Part shown: in pieces, positions 55,352-62,927 of the stretch
Layout of the letters: each line of letters begins with the position of its first letter
How positions within the stretch are numbered: the stretch's first letter is position 1
Assembly (NCBI RefSeq): GCF_001676785.2
Contig: NZ_CP015910.2
Coordinates: 1 to 64,000, forward strand
Direction: 5' to 3'
Origin: Brachyspira hyodysenteriae ATCC 27164
GTDB lineage: Bacteria; Spirochaetota; Brachyspiria; Brachyspirales; Brachyspiraceae
Length of the DNA: 64,000 nucleotides
Program-made: the position numbers and the translations under genes
The notes under the pieces: generated by a model
What the model saw: the letters and a program-made list of their open reading frames with translations, nothing else
Database searches by the model: none
Told to the model about the DNA's origin: nothing

Positions 55352-56321
55352 AAACATTATAATTTATACCCTGAATTATATTTTTTTCTTTCATTCTTTT
55401 TGTTATTAGATTTATTATTTCACCTTTTGATTTTTTCCATTTTGGAGCGATTAAACTATCTCCCAAACTATCACCCATTAAACGAGCTATTATAATATCC
55501 GATCTTGTAAAAGAAATTGCATCGCTCATCAAATCTATATAAAAATCTTCATCTAAAGTAGGGAACTCGCAATCTTTATACATATTTTCAAAATAAGATC
55601 CTTTTACTATATCAAGCTGATGAAATTTTACAGCATCAATTTTCAAAGTAGATATATCTTTAACTGTTTTTATCATATCATCTCTGCTTTCCAATTCTAT
55701 TGTTTTTTTGTCGTTATCATTAAATTTTTTAGGCAGTCCGAATATTATATGAGTGCATATTATGATATTATTATAATTATTTTTTATATGATTTACCGTT
55801 TCAGCAAATGATTTGTAATCATGGCTTCTATTAATAAATTTTGAAGTTTCATCATTAGAAGATTGAAGTCCCATTTCAAGCCAAATTTCTTTGCCTAATA
55901 ATTCAGATAAATCACTAAGTTCTTTCAGTACCTCATCTTCAAGCATATCGCTTCTAGCTCCAAACATTAATCCAACGCATTCATCAAAATGAACTAATTT
56001 ATTAGCATATTTTAAAGATTCTTTAGAAGCTAAAGGTGATAATGGAGTGCCTAGCTGAAAATATCCGTAGAATTTTTGATATCTTCCTTTATAATTTTTT
56101 AATCCGTTAATCCATTGATTATTGATATCTTCTTCTGTTACATAAGGAGGTTTATAGCTATTTAAATTGCAGAATCTACATCCGCCTTCATTAACTTTAT
56201 GGGCACAGCCGAAATCTGTGTCTATTGAAATTTTTCCTACTTTCACTCCGAATTTATTTTTTACATAATCAGAAAATGAATAGTAATTTTTATTATTTTG
56301 TTTATTATCTTTGTTTTGCAT
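55350..56321 (-). CDS. Radical-SAM protein, TIGR01212/YhcC family
   Basis: The 323-residue protein has its 4Fe-4S cluster Cys residues in GCAHKVNEGGCRFCNLNSY (the family's wider spacing of C-x7-C-x2-C), the TPLSPLASKE segment, VGLMFGARSD, WLEMGLQSSNDET and the late HQLDIVKGSYFE motif. It should cleave S-adenosylmethionine reductively, but the substrate of this family is unknown. The 3' end meets the terminator of the riboswitch transcript running from the other strand. Confidence 0.92.
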   Translation of the reverse strand: MQNKDNKQNNKNYYSFSDYVKNKFGVKVGKISIDTDFGCAHKVNEGGCRFCNLNSYKPPYVTEEDINNQWINGLKNYKGRYQKFYGYFQLGTPLSPLASKESLKYANKLVHFDECVGLMFGARSDMLEDEVLKELSDLSELLGKEIWLEMGLQSSNDETSKFINRSHDYKSFAETVNHIKNNYNNIIICTHIIFGLPKKFNDNDKKTIELESRDDMIKTVKDISTLKIDAVKFHQLDIVKGSYFENMYKDCEFPTLDEDFYIDLMSDAISFTRSDIIIARLMGDSLGDSLIAPKWKKSKGEIINLITKRMKEKNIIQGINYNV

Positions 56322-56542
56322 ACTTCTTTTAGTATAGCATAAATTTTCAAAACTAAAAGTATTATAATGTATATTGATTTTTAGTTTTTATATGTTAGAA
56401 TCCTGATATAAATTTATGCAGTAAATACATTTTTATGAAGAAAGAATATTTTTAGTTTTTTGATAAATTTATTTCAAAAGATAATGTGTTTATTAAAGCA
56501 ATAACAAAAGTAAAATTATTAAAAAATAGTGTGTGGGTAATA

Positions 56543-56962
56543 ATGAATAGAAAAAAAATTTCAATTATAGAAAAAATATTAATATGTTCTGTAGGAATAG
56601 TTTTAACTTTTGATGGGGTAGTAGGATTCTTTTCTTTTATTAATACAAGAAATTATATTCATACTGTAGGAGTGGTTGAAGAGTTAGATAGAAAAAAAAT
56701 AGTATATAACCCTAGAAAAATTGGATATAAAAAGGTAATGGTAATAAGATATGAAACTGATAATCATGGAACATTATATGCTACTTTAAGAAGTCATTAT
56801 CCATTTAGAAAAGTAGGAGATGAATTGCCTTTATGGTATGATCCTGATGAACCAAAAAATATAAAACTTCCTTTTTCTGATAGTATTTCTTATATATTAA
56901 GCATTGTTATAGGAGTGCTAATAATTTATTTTGGAATTTTTATTGTAAATAAAAATAGATAG
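56543..56962 (+). CDS. DUF3592-type membrane protein, paralogue of 52605-53024
   Basis: The 139-residue protein has two membrane helices and the same extracytoplasmic core as its minus-strand paralogue (NYIHTVGVVEELDRKK, DNHGTLYATLR, PLWYDPDEPKNIKLPFSD). An upstream in-frame ATG at 56486 would add 19 residues that have no equivalent in the paralogue, so ATG 56543 is taken as the start. Function unknown. Confidence 0.8.
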   Translation: MNRKKISIIEKILICSVGIVLTFDGVVGFFSFINTRNYIHTVGVVEELDRKKIVYNPRKIGYKKVMVIRYETDNHGTLYATLRSHYPFRKVGDELPLWYDPDEPKNIKLPFSDSISYILSIVIGVLIIYFGIFIVNKNR

Positions 56963-57260
56963 CTATATTGCTGTTATTATATAAAGTTTATATTTTATCT
57001 TTATGATTAAGTATATGATATTTTTATTTTTTAAATTTTTTTAAATTATAATTAATATATAACAGTTTATTTATATTTGAGAATTTAATATCCATATTTT
57101 CTGAATTTCTTAATCCTGATATATGTTTAGTATGCAAAATATTATTAAGATACTGTTTACCGATATAACAGGTTAGTTTTTATATTAGACTTGCTGCAAA
57201 TTTAGACAAGAATCTAACTTCAAATTATTTTATTTTCAAATGTTATGGCGGCATTTTATA

Positions 57261-57289
57261 TTGACAAAATTGATACTAAATAATAAAAT
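57261..57289 (+). promoter_or_regulatory. Promoter of the first structured RNA
   Basis: TTGACA (57261-57266), exact 17-bp spacer, TAAAAT (57284-57289). Expected transcription start is at 57296-57297, exactly where the closing stem of RNA 1 begins. Confidence 0.8.
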
Positions 57290-57296
57290 AAAAAGC

Positions 57297-57358
57297 AGAT
57301 TCCAACAGCAAAATAATATAAATCCATAAATACTGGGTTAAATGTAATCTAGTTTTTT
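57297..57358 (+). ncRNA. Structured small RNA candidate 1 upstream of the Ro60-like gene
   Basis: About 62 nt. The closing stem AGATT (57297-57301) pairs with AATCT (57346-57350), followed by AGTTTTTT as terminator tail. An inner hairpin AATCCA-TAAATAC-TGGGTT is present. The 5' segment AGATTCCAACAGCAA matches AGACACGAACAGCAA of RNA 2 at 12 of 15 positions, and both end in TCTAGTTTTT. The changed bases in the closing stems remain paired. Confidence 0.6.
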
Positions 57359-57378
57359 ATTTTGGAAATAATATTTTT

Positions 57379-57464
57379 TAGACACGAACAGCAATTTATT
57401 TTCTGGTAGTAAGAAGGTTCAACTCCTTTAGCCATTTTTAATGGTGTATATTGTGTCTAGTTTT
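57379..57464 (+). ncRNA. Y-RNA-like small RNA candidate 2 with tRNA T-arm mimic
   Basis: About 86 nt. The closing stem TAGACAC (57379-57385) pairs perfectly with GTGTCTA (57453-57459), followed by GTTTTT. Further pairing ACA/TGT above an internal loop is possible. Inside is a canonical tRNA T-arm, GAAGG-TTCAACT-CCTTT (57413-57429), extended by TGGT/GCCA. Bacterial Y RNAs bound by Ro proteins pair their ends and mimic tRNA; this RNA sits 78 bp before a Ro60-like gene. Confidence 0.65.
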
Positions 57465-57466
57465 TA

Positions 57467-57507
57467 ATTCTATGCTTATTTAATTATAGGCATAGAATAT
57501 TTTTTTA
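57467..57507 (+). terminator. Rho-independent terminator between the RNAs and the Ro60-like gene
   Basis: ATTCTATGC (57467-57475) and GCATAGAAT (57490-57498) pair perfectly, followed by ATTTTTTTA. It separates the RNA transcript from the protein gene or attenuates read-through. Confidence 0.85.
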
Positions 57508-57541
57508 TTATAGAACTTTTTATTATAGGAGAATTCATTTT

Positions 57542-59041
57542 ATGTCTTTTTTAGATTTGCTTAAAAATTCTTTTAATAAAACTTATACGCAGAATTTCGC
57601 TGATACTAATATTTCATCATTAAGCAATGTAATAGATTTATTTGCAACTATGGGAGCAAGCAGATTAAAAAAAGATGATGAATTATTAAAATATTTTATA
57701 GATGCTTGGAGAGAAAGTCCTGAACTTACAGCTAAATGTATAATGTATTTAAGAGATATAAGAAAAGGTATTGGCGAGAGAGAAGTTTTTAGAAAATATA
57801 TTAATATTATGATTAAACAAAATCATACTCTCACTGCAATAGAAATTTTAAAAACTATACCAGAGCTTGGAAGATGGGACGATATCATTTATATATGGTA
57901 TGAGAATAGAGAAAATAAAAATATTTCTAATTTTACAAAAAATATAATATTAGAGCAATTAGAAAAAGATAAAATTTCTAATAATGTTTCTCTTCTTGCT
58001 AAATGGCTTCCTAGTGAAAATACTTCATCAAAGAATACAAGAAATATTGCAAGAGAATTAATAAAACTTTTAAATATAAATACTAAAGAATATAGAAAAA
58101 CTTTATCTGCTTTAAGAAAGAAAATAAAAATAATAGAAAATAATTTAAGAGAAAAAGATTATACATTTAATTATTCTTCAGTTCCTTCGCTTGCTATGAG
58201 AAAATATTCAAAAGCATTTATTAGAAATGATGAAGAAAGATACAATAAATTTTTTGAAGATGTAAAGTCAGGAAAAGTTAAATTAAATACAAGCGTCTTA
58301 ACTCCTTTTGATGTTATAAGAGAGATTTTAGACTGTGCCGAGGAAGATATAGATTCAAGAAAAGAAGAATTCGATTTAACTTGGAAAAATCTTCCAAACA
58401 TTTTTGGAGATAGTAATTTAAATGCAATAGTAGCATGCGATGTATCTGGAAGTATGGGAATGGCTTTGAATGGGGAACCATTGATATGTTCTGTAGCTTT
58501 GGGAATATATATAGCACAGTTAAATAAATCTGCATTTCATAATCATTTTATAGATTTCTGCGGGGATTCTAAAATGCATGATATATCAAATATAAATAAT
58601 ATTGTTGATATAGTTGATTATGTTTTAAGATCATCTGTTGATTACAGTACAAATATAGATTCTGTATTTAAAGCTTTGCTTGATACTGCTATAAAAAATC
58701 ATGTACCGCATGAAGAACTTCCTAAATATATAATAATAATTTCTGATATGGAATTTAATCAATGCGAATTTCAAAATAAAACTAACTTTGAATATTGGAA
58801 AGAAATATTTAATAAAAATAATTATAAGCTTCCTAGAATAATTTTTTGGAATGTAAACTCATTAAGCAGAATAATGCCTGCTTTAAAAAATTATGATGTA
58901 TTATTTATTTCTGGAAGAAGTCAGAATGCTATAAAAAATATAATCAATATAGACAAATACGATTTAACAAATCAAGATGAAATCTCAATGCTTTTAATAC
59001 TTGATACTTTAAAAGATTATAATATTGATATAAAGGATTGA
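57542..59041 (+). CDS. Ro60-like protein: DUF2828/TROVE-like helical domain plus vWA domain
   Basis: The 499-residue protein has a helical-repeat N-terminal half (~20-270) with LFATMGASR, KCIMYLRDIRKGIGEREVFRKY, LGRWDDIIYIW, SLLAKWLPSENTSSKNTR and VPSLAMRKYSKAF, the pattern of DUF2828. A von Willebrand A domain follows (~292-490) with an intact MIDAS (ACDVSGSMG, then a Thr/Asp in STNIDSV and IIISDMEF). Ro60/Rsr proteins have the same helical-ring plus vWA architecture and bind Y RNAs and misfolded RNAs. Two structured RNAs with a tRNA-like arm lie immediately upstream, which supports an RNA-binding role. The start follows TAGGAGAA. Confidence 0.85.
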   Translation: MSFLDLLKNSFNKTYTQNFADTNISSLSNVIDLFATMGASRLKKDDELLKYFIDAWRESPELTAKCIMYLRDIRKGIGEREVFRKYINIMIKQNHTLTAIEILKTIPELGRWDDIIYIWYENRENKNISNFTKNIILEQLEKDKISNNVSLLAKWLPSENTSSKNTRNIARELIKLLNINTKEYRKTLSALRKKIKIIENNLREKDYTFNYSSVPSLAMRKYSKAFIRNDEERYNKFFEDVKSGKVKLNTSVLTPFDVIREILDCAEEDIDSRKEEFDLTWKNLPNIFGDSNLNAIVACDVSGSMGMALNGEPLICSVALGIYIAQLNKSAFHNHFIDFCGDSKMHDISNINNIVDIVDYVLRSSVDYSTNIDSVFKALLDTAIKNHVPHEELPKYIIIISDMEFNQCEFQNKTNFEYWKEIFNKNNYKLPRIIFWNVNSLSRIMPALKNYDVLFISGRSQNAIKNIINIDKYDLTNQDEISMLLILDTLKDYNIDIKD

Positions 59042-59091
59042 TATATACTTAAAATTTTTAAGTTTGTCAACTGATAGACTTAATATAAATG

Positions 59092-59237
59092 TTATCTACT
59101 TTTTTGTCGCACACGCTCTGCGGACTTCGTCAAAGTAGCAAAAACACAATTGCTAAAACTTTATATTCTAATAATATGTATTAAATATGTTGTAATACCA
59201 TAGTTTTAGCTCAAAAATGCAGTTGTTTAGGTATATA
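59092..59237. repeat. Family B repeat, partly deleted, with promoter-like end
   Basis: TTATCTACTTTTTTGTCGCACACGC and GACTTCGTCAAAGTAGC match the IR arms of the TPR cassette. It ends in AAATGCAGTTGTTTAGGTATATA, the same spacer and -10 as the repeat-borne promoters but with no good -35. The hairpin middle is missing. Confidence 0.7.
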
Positions 59238-59250
59238 CTATAAAATTAAA

Positions 59251-59657
59251 TAACGCTTGGGTGGGTGCTAATGAATTCTAATTAAGTGGTAAAGAAATAA
59301 AAAATTATATTGCAAATTGAAATTATAAACTTATAGGGTGGGCAAATGTAATTTAAGATTTAAAACTTTTATTACATTCCCTTCCCTTTATTCTTTATTG
59401 CTTTATTATAAATTAAAGCATCGCCCAAGCGTTTATTAAATTTAAAATCTGTTTGAACTAAAATGCATTATCCCGAACGTACATTGTACTTTCTGTAAGA
59501 AAAAGCATTGCCGTTCGGCAAGCCCATACGGCTAGTAGCCCGCCCAAGTTTTTATAAGATTTTAAAATTCTTTAGCGCACGATTAATAGTTTTATTTTTT
59601 ATAGCTTTAAAAGTATTGAAAAATAATTTTGTTTTTTTATTTTTCTTACCGTGCGTA
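59251..59657. repeat. Composite repeat, family A, with CCGTTCGG sub-element
   Basis: Modules: AACGCTTGGGTGGGTGCT, AGGGTGGGC with core TTTAAAACTTTTATTACA, ATCGCCCAAGC, sub-element CCGAACGTACATTGTACTTT ... GCCGTTCGGCAAG, AGCCCGCCCAAG, then AGCGCACG ... ACCGTGCG. It lies directly upstream of the phage head operon. Confidence 0.8.
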
Positions 59658-59690
59658 TTTTAAATTGAGTTTATTACCAATTAAATAAAA

Positions 59691-59727
59691 ACTTATAATC
59701 ACTTATATTTTTTATTATTAATATAAA
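59691..59727 (+). promoter_or_regulatory. Shared 37-bp promoter/operator element before the portal gene
   Basis: ACTTATAATCA, CTTATATTTTTT, ATTATTAA, TATAAA: two CTTATA half-sites 10 bp apart and a TATAAA 14 bp after the second. It matches 41341-41377 (30/37) and 61065-61101 (31/37) without gaps. Confidence 0.75.
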
Positions 59728-59751
59728 GATTAATTTTTAAGGTTTTTATTT

Positions 59752-60993
59752 ATGCAAAATATAGAAAATAAACAATCTAAAATAGAAAAAATTATTGAAG
59801 AATATGATAATAAATTGAAAGATAAAAACAGAGAGATAGAAAAATTAAATGATGAATTAAACAGAGTATCTACTAATAATTATAATTCAGGCATTCCAAA
59901 TGTGATATCAAATAGGGGAGATGAAAGCGATGATTTTTCATTTCCTTATAAATGGGCATTAACTTGTAAGAGAATGGAGAACTCTATTTATCTTGAGCCT
60001 ATACTTCAGTTTTATAGAGGAGTTTTTAATTCTTTTAATTATTTTGTAGAGAAGCCAAAAGAATGCGAAGATAATGAAAAAGTAAACAATGCATATAACT
60101 TTTTTATAAGCCAATTTGAAAGAGCAGGCGGACTTAAAAACTTAATAGTTAATGTTTCTTACAATGCATTAGTTTACGGATTTTGTTTTTTTACTCCTAA
60201 ATTAGAAGTCTTGCCTGCTAAGGTTTACGGATTTAAAGGAAGACTTGACGGTTTAAAAGGATTTAAATATTATGATCCTTCTTCAATATATAGATTCAAT
60301 TTTGATGAGTATGACAGCGATGAAATAAAAAGTATAAGCATTATAAAAAGACATAAAGAAATTTTTAATGCTTATTATAATTATGATGAAGCAAGTATTA
60401 TAGATATAGATTTTGATTTAGCATTAGCAGGATATGCAAGTTACGGAAGTATTGAAGGCGATATTATAGGAAAGCCTTTTTTATACAGTGCATATTCACT
60501 TTGGCAGATTTTAGAATCTATGGATAATAGTTTCAACCGTAATTTAAAAAATATAGGTGAGCATAGTTTTAATTTTATAGCGAACACTGAACTTAATGAT
60601 TCAAAGCGTAAGGAGGCAGAGCGTGAAATAAGAAATTTTATAAATAACGGCGGCGGAATTTTTATTTCCAAATACGGCAAAATAGAAAAAATAGAAAGTA
60701 TTGATGCTAATGAATGGTATAATTTTAGAGACAGCATGCTTTCCACCTTGTTCAAAAATAAAGGTGTAGATATTAAAGCACTTGGTCTAAACAAAGGGGC
60801 TACTAAATCATTAGCGGAACTTACTCAGGATAATGCCCTTCTTATGGCAAGCGATATAGTTTCAGGTATAATCAATTATATAAATAATAGTTTTATTAAA
60901 AGATATTTTGATTTGAATTTCAAAAGTTTAAGACTGTCAGGACAATGCGACTATTTCAGGATTTCTCATTCTATAATTAATAAATCAGAATAA
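59752..60993 (+). CDS. Phage portal protein (DUF935-like)
   Basis: The 413-residue protein starts with a coiled coil (~1-45). The portal core follows: KRMENSIYLEPILQFYRGVFNSF, ALVYGFCFFTPKLE (wing strands), GFKYYDPSSIYRFNFDEYD, a helical stem around FLYSAYSLWQILESMDNSFNRN and KGVDIKALGLNKGATKSLAELTQDN. Portals form the dodecameric ring at the capsid vertex through which DNA enters. Within the window the order is portal, protease/scaffold, decoration, capsid, the standard head-module order. No terminase gene is next to it. Confidence 0.8.
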   Translation: MQNIENKQSKIEKIIEEYDNKLKDKNREIEKLNDELNRVSTNNYNSGIPNVISNRGDESDDFSFPYKWALTCKRMENSIYLEPILQFYRGVFNSFNYFVEKPKECEDNEKVNNAYNFFISQFERAGGLKNLIVNVSYNALVYGFCFFTPKLEVLPAKVYGFKGRLDGLKGFKYYDPSSIYRFNFDEYDSDEIKSISIIKRHKEIFNAYYNYDEASIIDIDFDLALAGYASYGSIEGDIIGKPFLYSAYSLWQILESMDNSFNRNLKNIGEHSFNFIANTELNDSKRKEAEREIRNFINNGGGIFISKYGKIEKIESIDANEWYNFRDSMLSTLFKNKGVDIKALGLNKGATKSLAELTQDNALLMASDIVSGIINYINNSFIKRYFDLNFKSLRLSGQCDYFRISHSIINKSE

Positions 60994-61064
60994 GACTGAA
61001 TATTGAATAAAATTAAAATAAAAGTCTTGGTATTAATTTACTGAGACTTTTTTGTTTTGCCGTA

Positions 61065-61101
61065 ACTTATAATCACTTATATTTTTTGCTATAGGTATAG
61101 A
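61065..61101 (+). promoter_or_regulatory. Shared 37-bp promoter/operator element before the protease gene
   Basis: ACTTATAATCA, CTTATATTTTTT, GCTATAGG, TATAGA. A second, partial copy (ACTTTTTTGCTATAGATATAGAGATAAT) lies at 61224-61251, nearer to the gene start. Confidence 0.7.
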
Positions 61102-61194
61102 GATAATAAATAATCTCTGACTGCTTACAGCATTAAATAAAATAATGATTGGTATTAAACTGCACATATTTTTGGATTTGTATAATAATAAGTA

Positions 61195-61225
61195 TTACCG
61201 TGCGGGATGCCAGTACGGCGAGTAC
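61195..61225. repeat. Short GC-rich repeat remnant
   Basis: TTACCGTGCGGGATGCCAGTACGGCGAGTAC combines a GCACG-type box with the TACGGC...AGTA motif of the 33955-34020 and 59470-59545 sub-elements. It stands between the two copies of the promoter-like segment. Confidence 0.5.
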
Positions 61226-61291
61226 TTTTTTGCTATAGATATAGAGATAATTAAAAATCATTTCAATATAATTAATTTTTAAGGAGATAAA

Positions 61292-62245
61292 ATGATTAAA
61301 AAGAAATATAAAATTTTAGGTGATAGTTTCAAGCAGTATATACCGCTTTCAAAAAATACTTTTGCTGAAACTAAAACTAATAAAATCACAGAAAAAAATA
61401 TTGATGAGCTAATCAAATCATTTGAAAAAAAGAGCATAGAAATATTTGTCTATAAAGGGCATAAAGAAGATGAAGAAAGAGATGCTATTGGAAAAGTTGT
61501 AAGTTTAGAAAAAGATAATGAGTTTGTCGGACTTTATGCTGTTATAGAATGGTTTGATGACAGCATAACGGAGAAAAAATCTTTTTATCCTTCTATTGAG
61601 ATGGTTGGAAAAAAATCTTATGAAGATGAAAATTTTATTTACTGGGAAAATTGTGAAATAAAAGCTGTTGCTGCTGTAGAATATCCTGCAAGCCGTAATG
61701 TTGATTTGCTTTGTGCTAGTGCAATTATCAGTAATGAAGAAAATATTAATGGGGAGTATATGCAAAAATTAAAAAATGTATTAGAAAAATTAATTAGCGA
61801 AGAAAAAGAAATTCAAAAAGAAGCAATAGATGAGTTTGTTTATTTGTTTAGAAATGATGAAGAAATTCAAAATATTATCATTGATATGATAGTGAAGAAA
61901 TTAAAAGAGGATAATTCAAATGATAAATCAAGTAATGCAGATAAACAAATTTCAAATAATTCAGATAACAGCAATAAAGAATTAAATCTATCAGCTATAA
62001 CTTATGGAGATTGGTGCAATGAATACGCCGAGAGTCAGAATGCAGTTAGATGTTCTTCAAAATCAGAAAGCTCTACATTTATAAAAGCAAGAAAACTTTT
62101 CAAAGCAGGATTAAGCAAAGAAGAAATAATGTCAATAGTAAGAAATGATTTAGTACCTATCGGAGTAGGAGGCGGAGAGAAAATCAACTTATCAGCATTA
62201 AGCGAAGAGAACAAATACAGCGAGATAGCAAAACTATTTAAATGA
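61292..62245 (+). CDS. Head maturation protease/scaffold protein (Mu gpI-like)
   Basis: The 317-residue protein has an N-terminal protease-like domain (~1-145) with YKGHKEDEERDAIGKVVSLEK, GLYAVIEWFDDS, FYPSIEM and KAVAAVEYPASRNVDLL, the layout of Mu-like protease I proteins. A helical, charged region follows (~150-235), as expected of an internal scaffold. The end (KARKLFKAGLSKEEIMSIVRNDL) is a helical tail. It likely directs capsid assembly and then cleaves itself and the scaffold. A strong AAGGAG precedes the start. Confidence 0.65.
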   Translation: MIKKKYKILGDSFKQYIPLSKNTFAETKTNKITEKNIDELIKSFEKKSIEIFVYKGHKEDEERDAIGKVVSLEKDNEFVGLYAVIEWFDDSITEKKSFYPSIEMVGKKSYEDENFIYWENCEIKAVAAVEYPASRNVDLLCASAIISNEENINGEYMQKLKNVLEKLISEEKEIQKEAIDEFVYLFRNDEEIQNIIIDMIVKKLKEDNSNDKSSNADKQISNNSDNSNKELNLSAITYGDWCNEYAESQNAVRCSSKSESSTFIKARKLFKAGLSKEEIMSIVRNDLVPIGVGGGEKINLSALSEENKYSEIAKLFK

Positions 62246-62389
62246 TAATTATAAAATTATATTCATTGAAAAACTATTGATATTAACTATACGAATTCAT
62301 TTTTTGCTTCTTATTTGTAGGCTAGTTTTGTTTACCGTAAATGAAATTTAAAAGCTAATTATGAAGTAAATTTATTATAAATAGTATTT

Positions 62390-62447
62390 GTTCAACTTTT
62401 TTCCGCCGCACACTACAAGTGGGCTTCGCCAAAGTTGCAAAAAGTGA
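62390..62447. repeat. Family B repeat fragment
   Basis: TTCAACTTTTTTCCGCCGCAC, CTACAAGTGGGCTTCGCCAAAGTTGC matches the end of the family B repeats. It sits between the protease and decoration genes. Confidence 0.65.
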
Positions 62448-62515
62448 AAGTATAAAATTGATAGATTATAAATTTTTTCAAATATAAAAATTATAATAAA
62501 TTTAACGGAGTTTGA

Positions 62516-62884
62516 ATGGCACAAGGTTCTATAATAAAAGCTGGTATTCATAGCGATGAAGCTAATTTACCAAAAAGAGGATTTCCTGTATCAATAAAAG
62601 ATGATAATGGGAAAGGAGTTTTTTCACTTTATAGTGAAGGTTCAGTATTTGTAGGAGTTGCTTTGGAAGATGCATTCTCTTATAAAGAATTCGGATTAAA
62701 GCCAAATACAATATCAGTATGCTATGAAGGAATAGTGAATGCAGTTGTAGCTGAAAGCGTTATAGCTGGCGATATTGTAACGGCATCAGATAAAGGATTC
62801 AAAAAATCATTAGACGGACATGGAGTAGGAATAGTTATAAGAGGCGGAAGTAATTATGCAGAGATACTTTTAAAAAGTTTATAA
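62516..62884 (+). CDS. Capsid decoration/cement protein (DUF2190-like)
   Basis: This 122-residue, Gly- and Val-rich, all-beta protein contains LPKRGFPVSIKDDNGKGVFSLYSEGSVFVGVALEDA and VCYEGIVNAVVAESVIAGDIVTASDKGFKKS, the size and pattern of phage decoration proteins (DUF2190/lambda gpD-like). It lies just before the major capsid gene, which is its usual place. The start follows AACGGAG. Confidence 0.7.
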   Translation: MAQGSIIKAGIHSDEANLPKRGFPVSIKDDNGKGVFSLYSEGSVFVGVALEDAFSYKEFGLKPNTISVCYEGIVNAVVAESVIAGDIVTASDKGFKKSLDGHGVGIVIRGGSNYAEILLKSL

Positions 62885-62927
62885 TATTAATTTCTTATAA
62901 CTTATTAAATATAGTTTTTTATTTTTT

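Noticed and set aside
57185-57217. Possible third RNA of the Y-like family (hairpin TTAGACTTG ... CAAGAATCTAA)
   Set aside because: It has a stem but lacks the shared AACAGCAA segment and the TCTAGTTTTT end, and its promoter is weak. The rest of 56963-57260 shows nothing clear.
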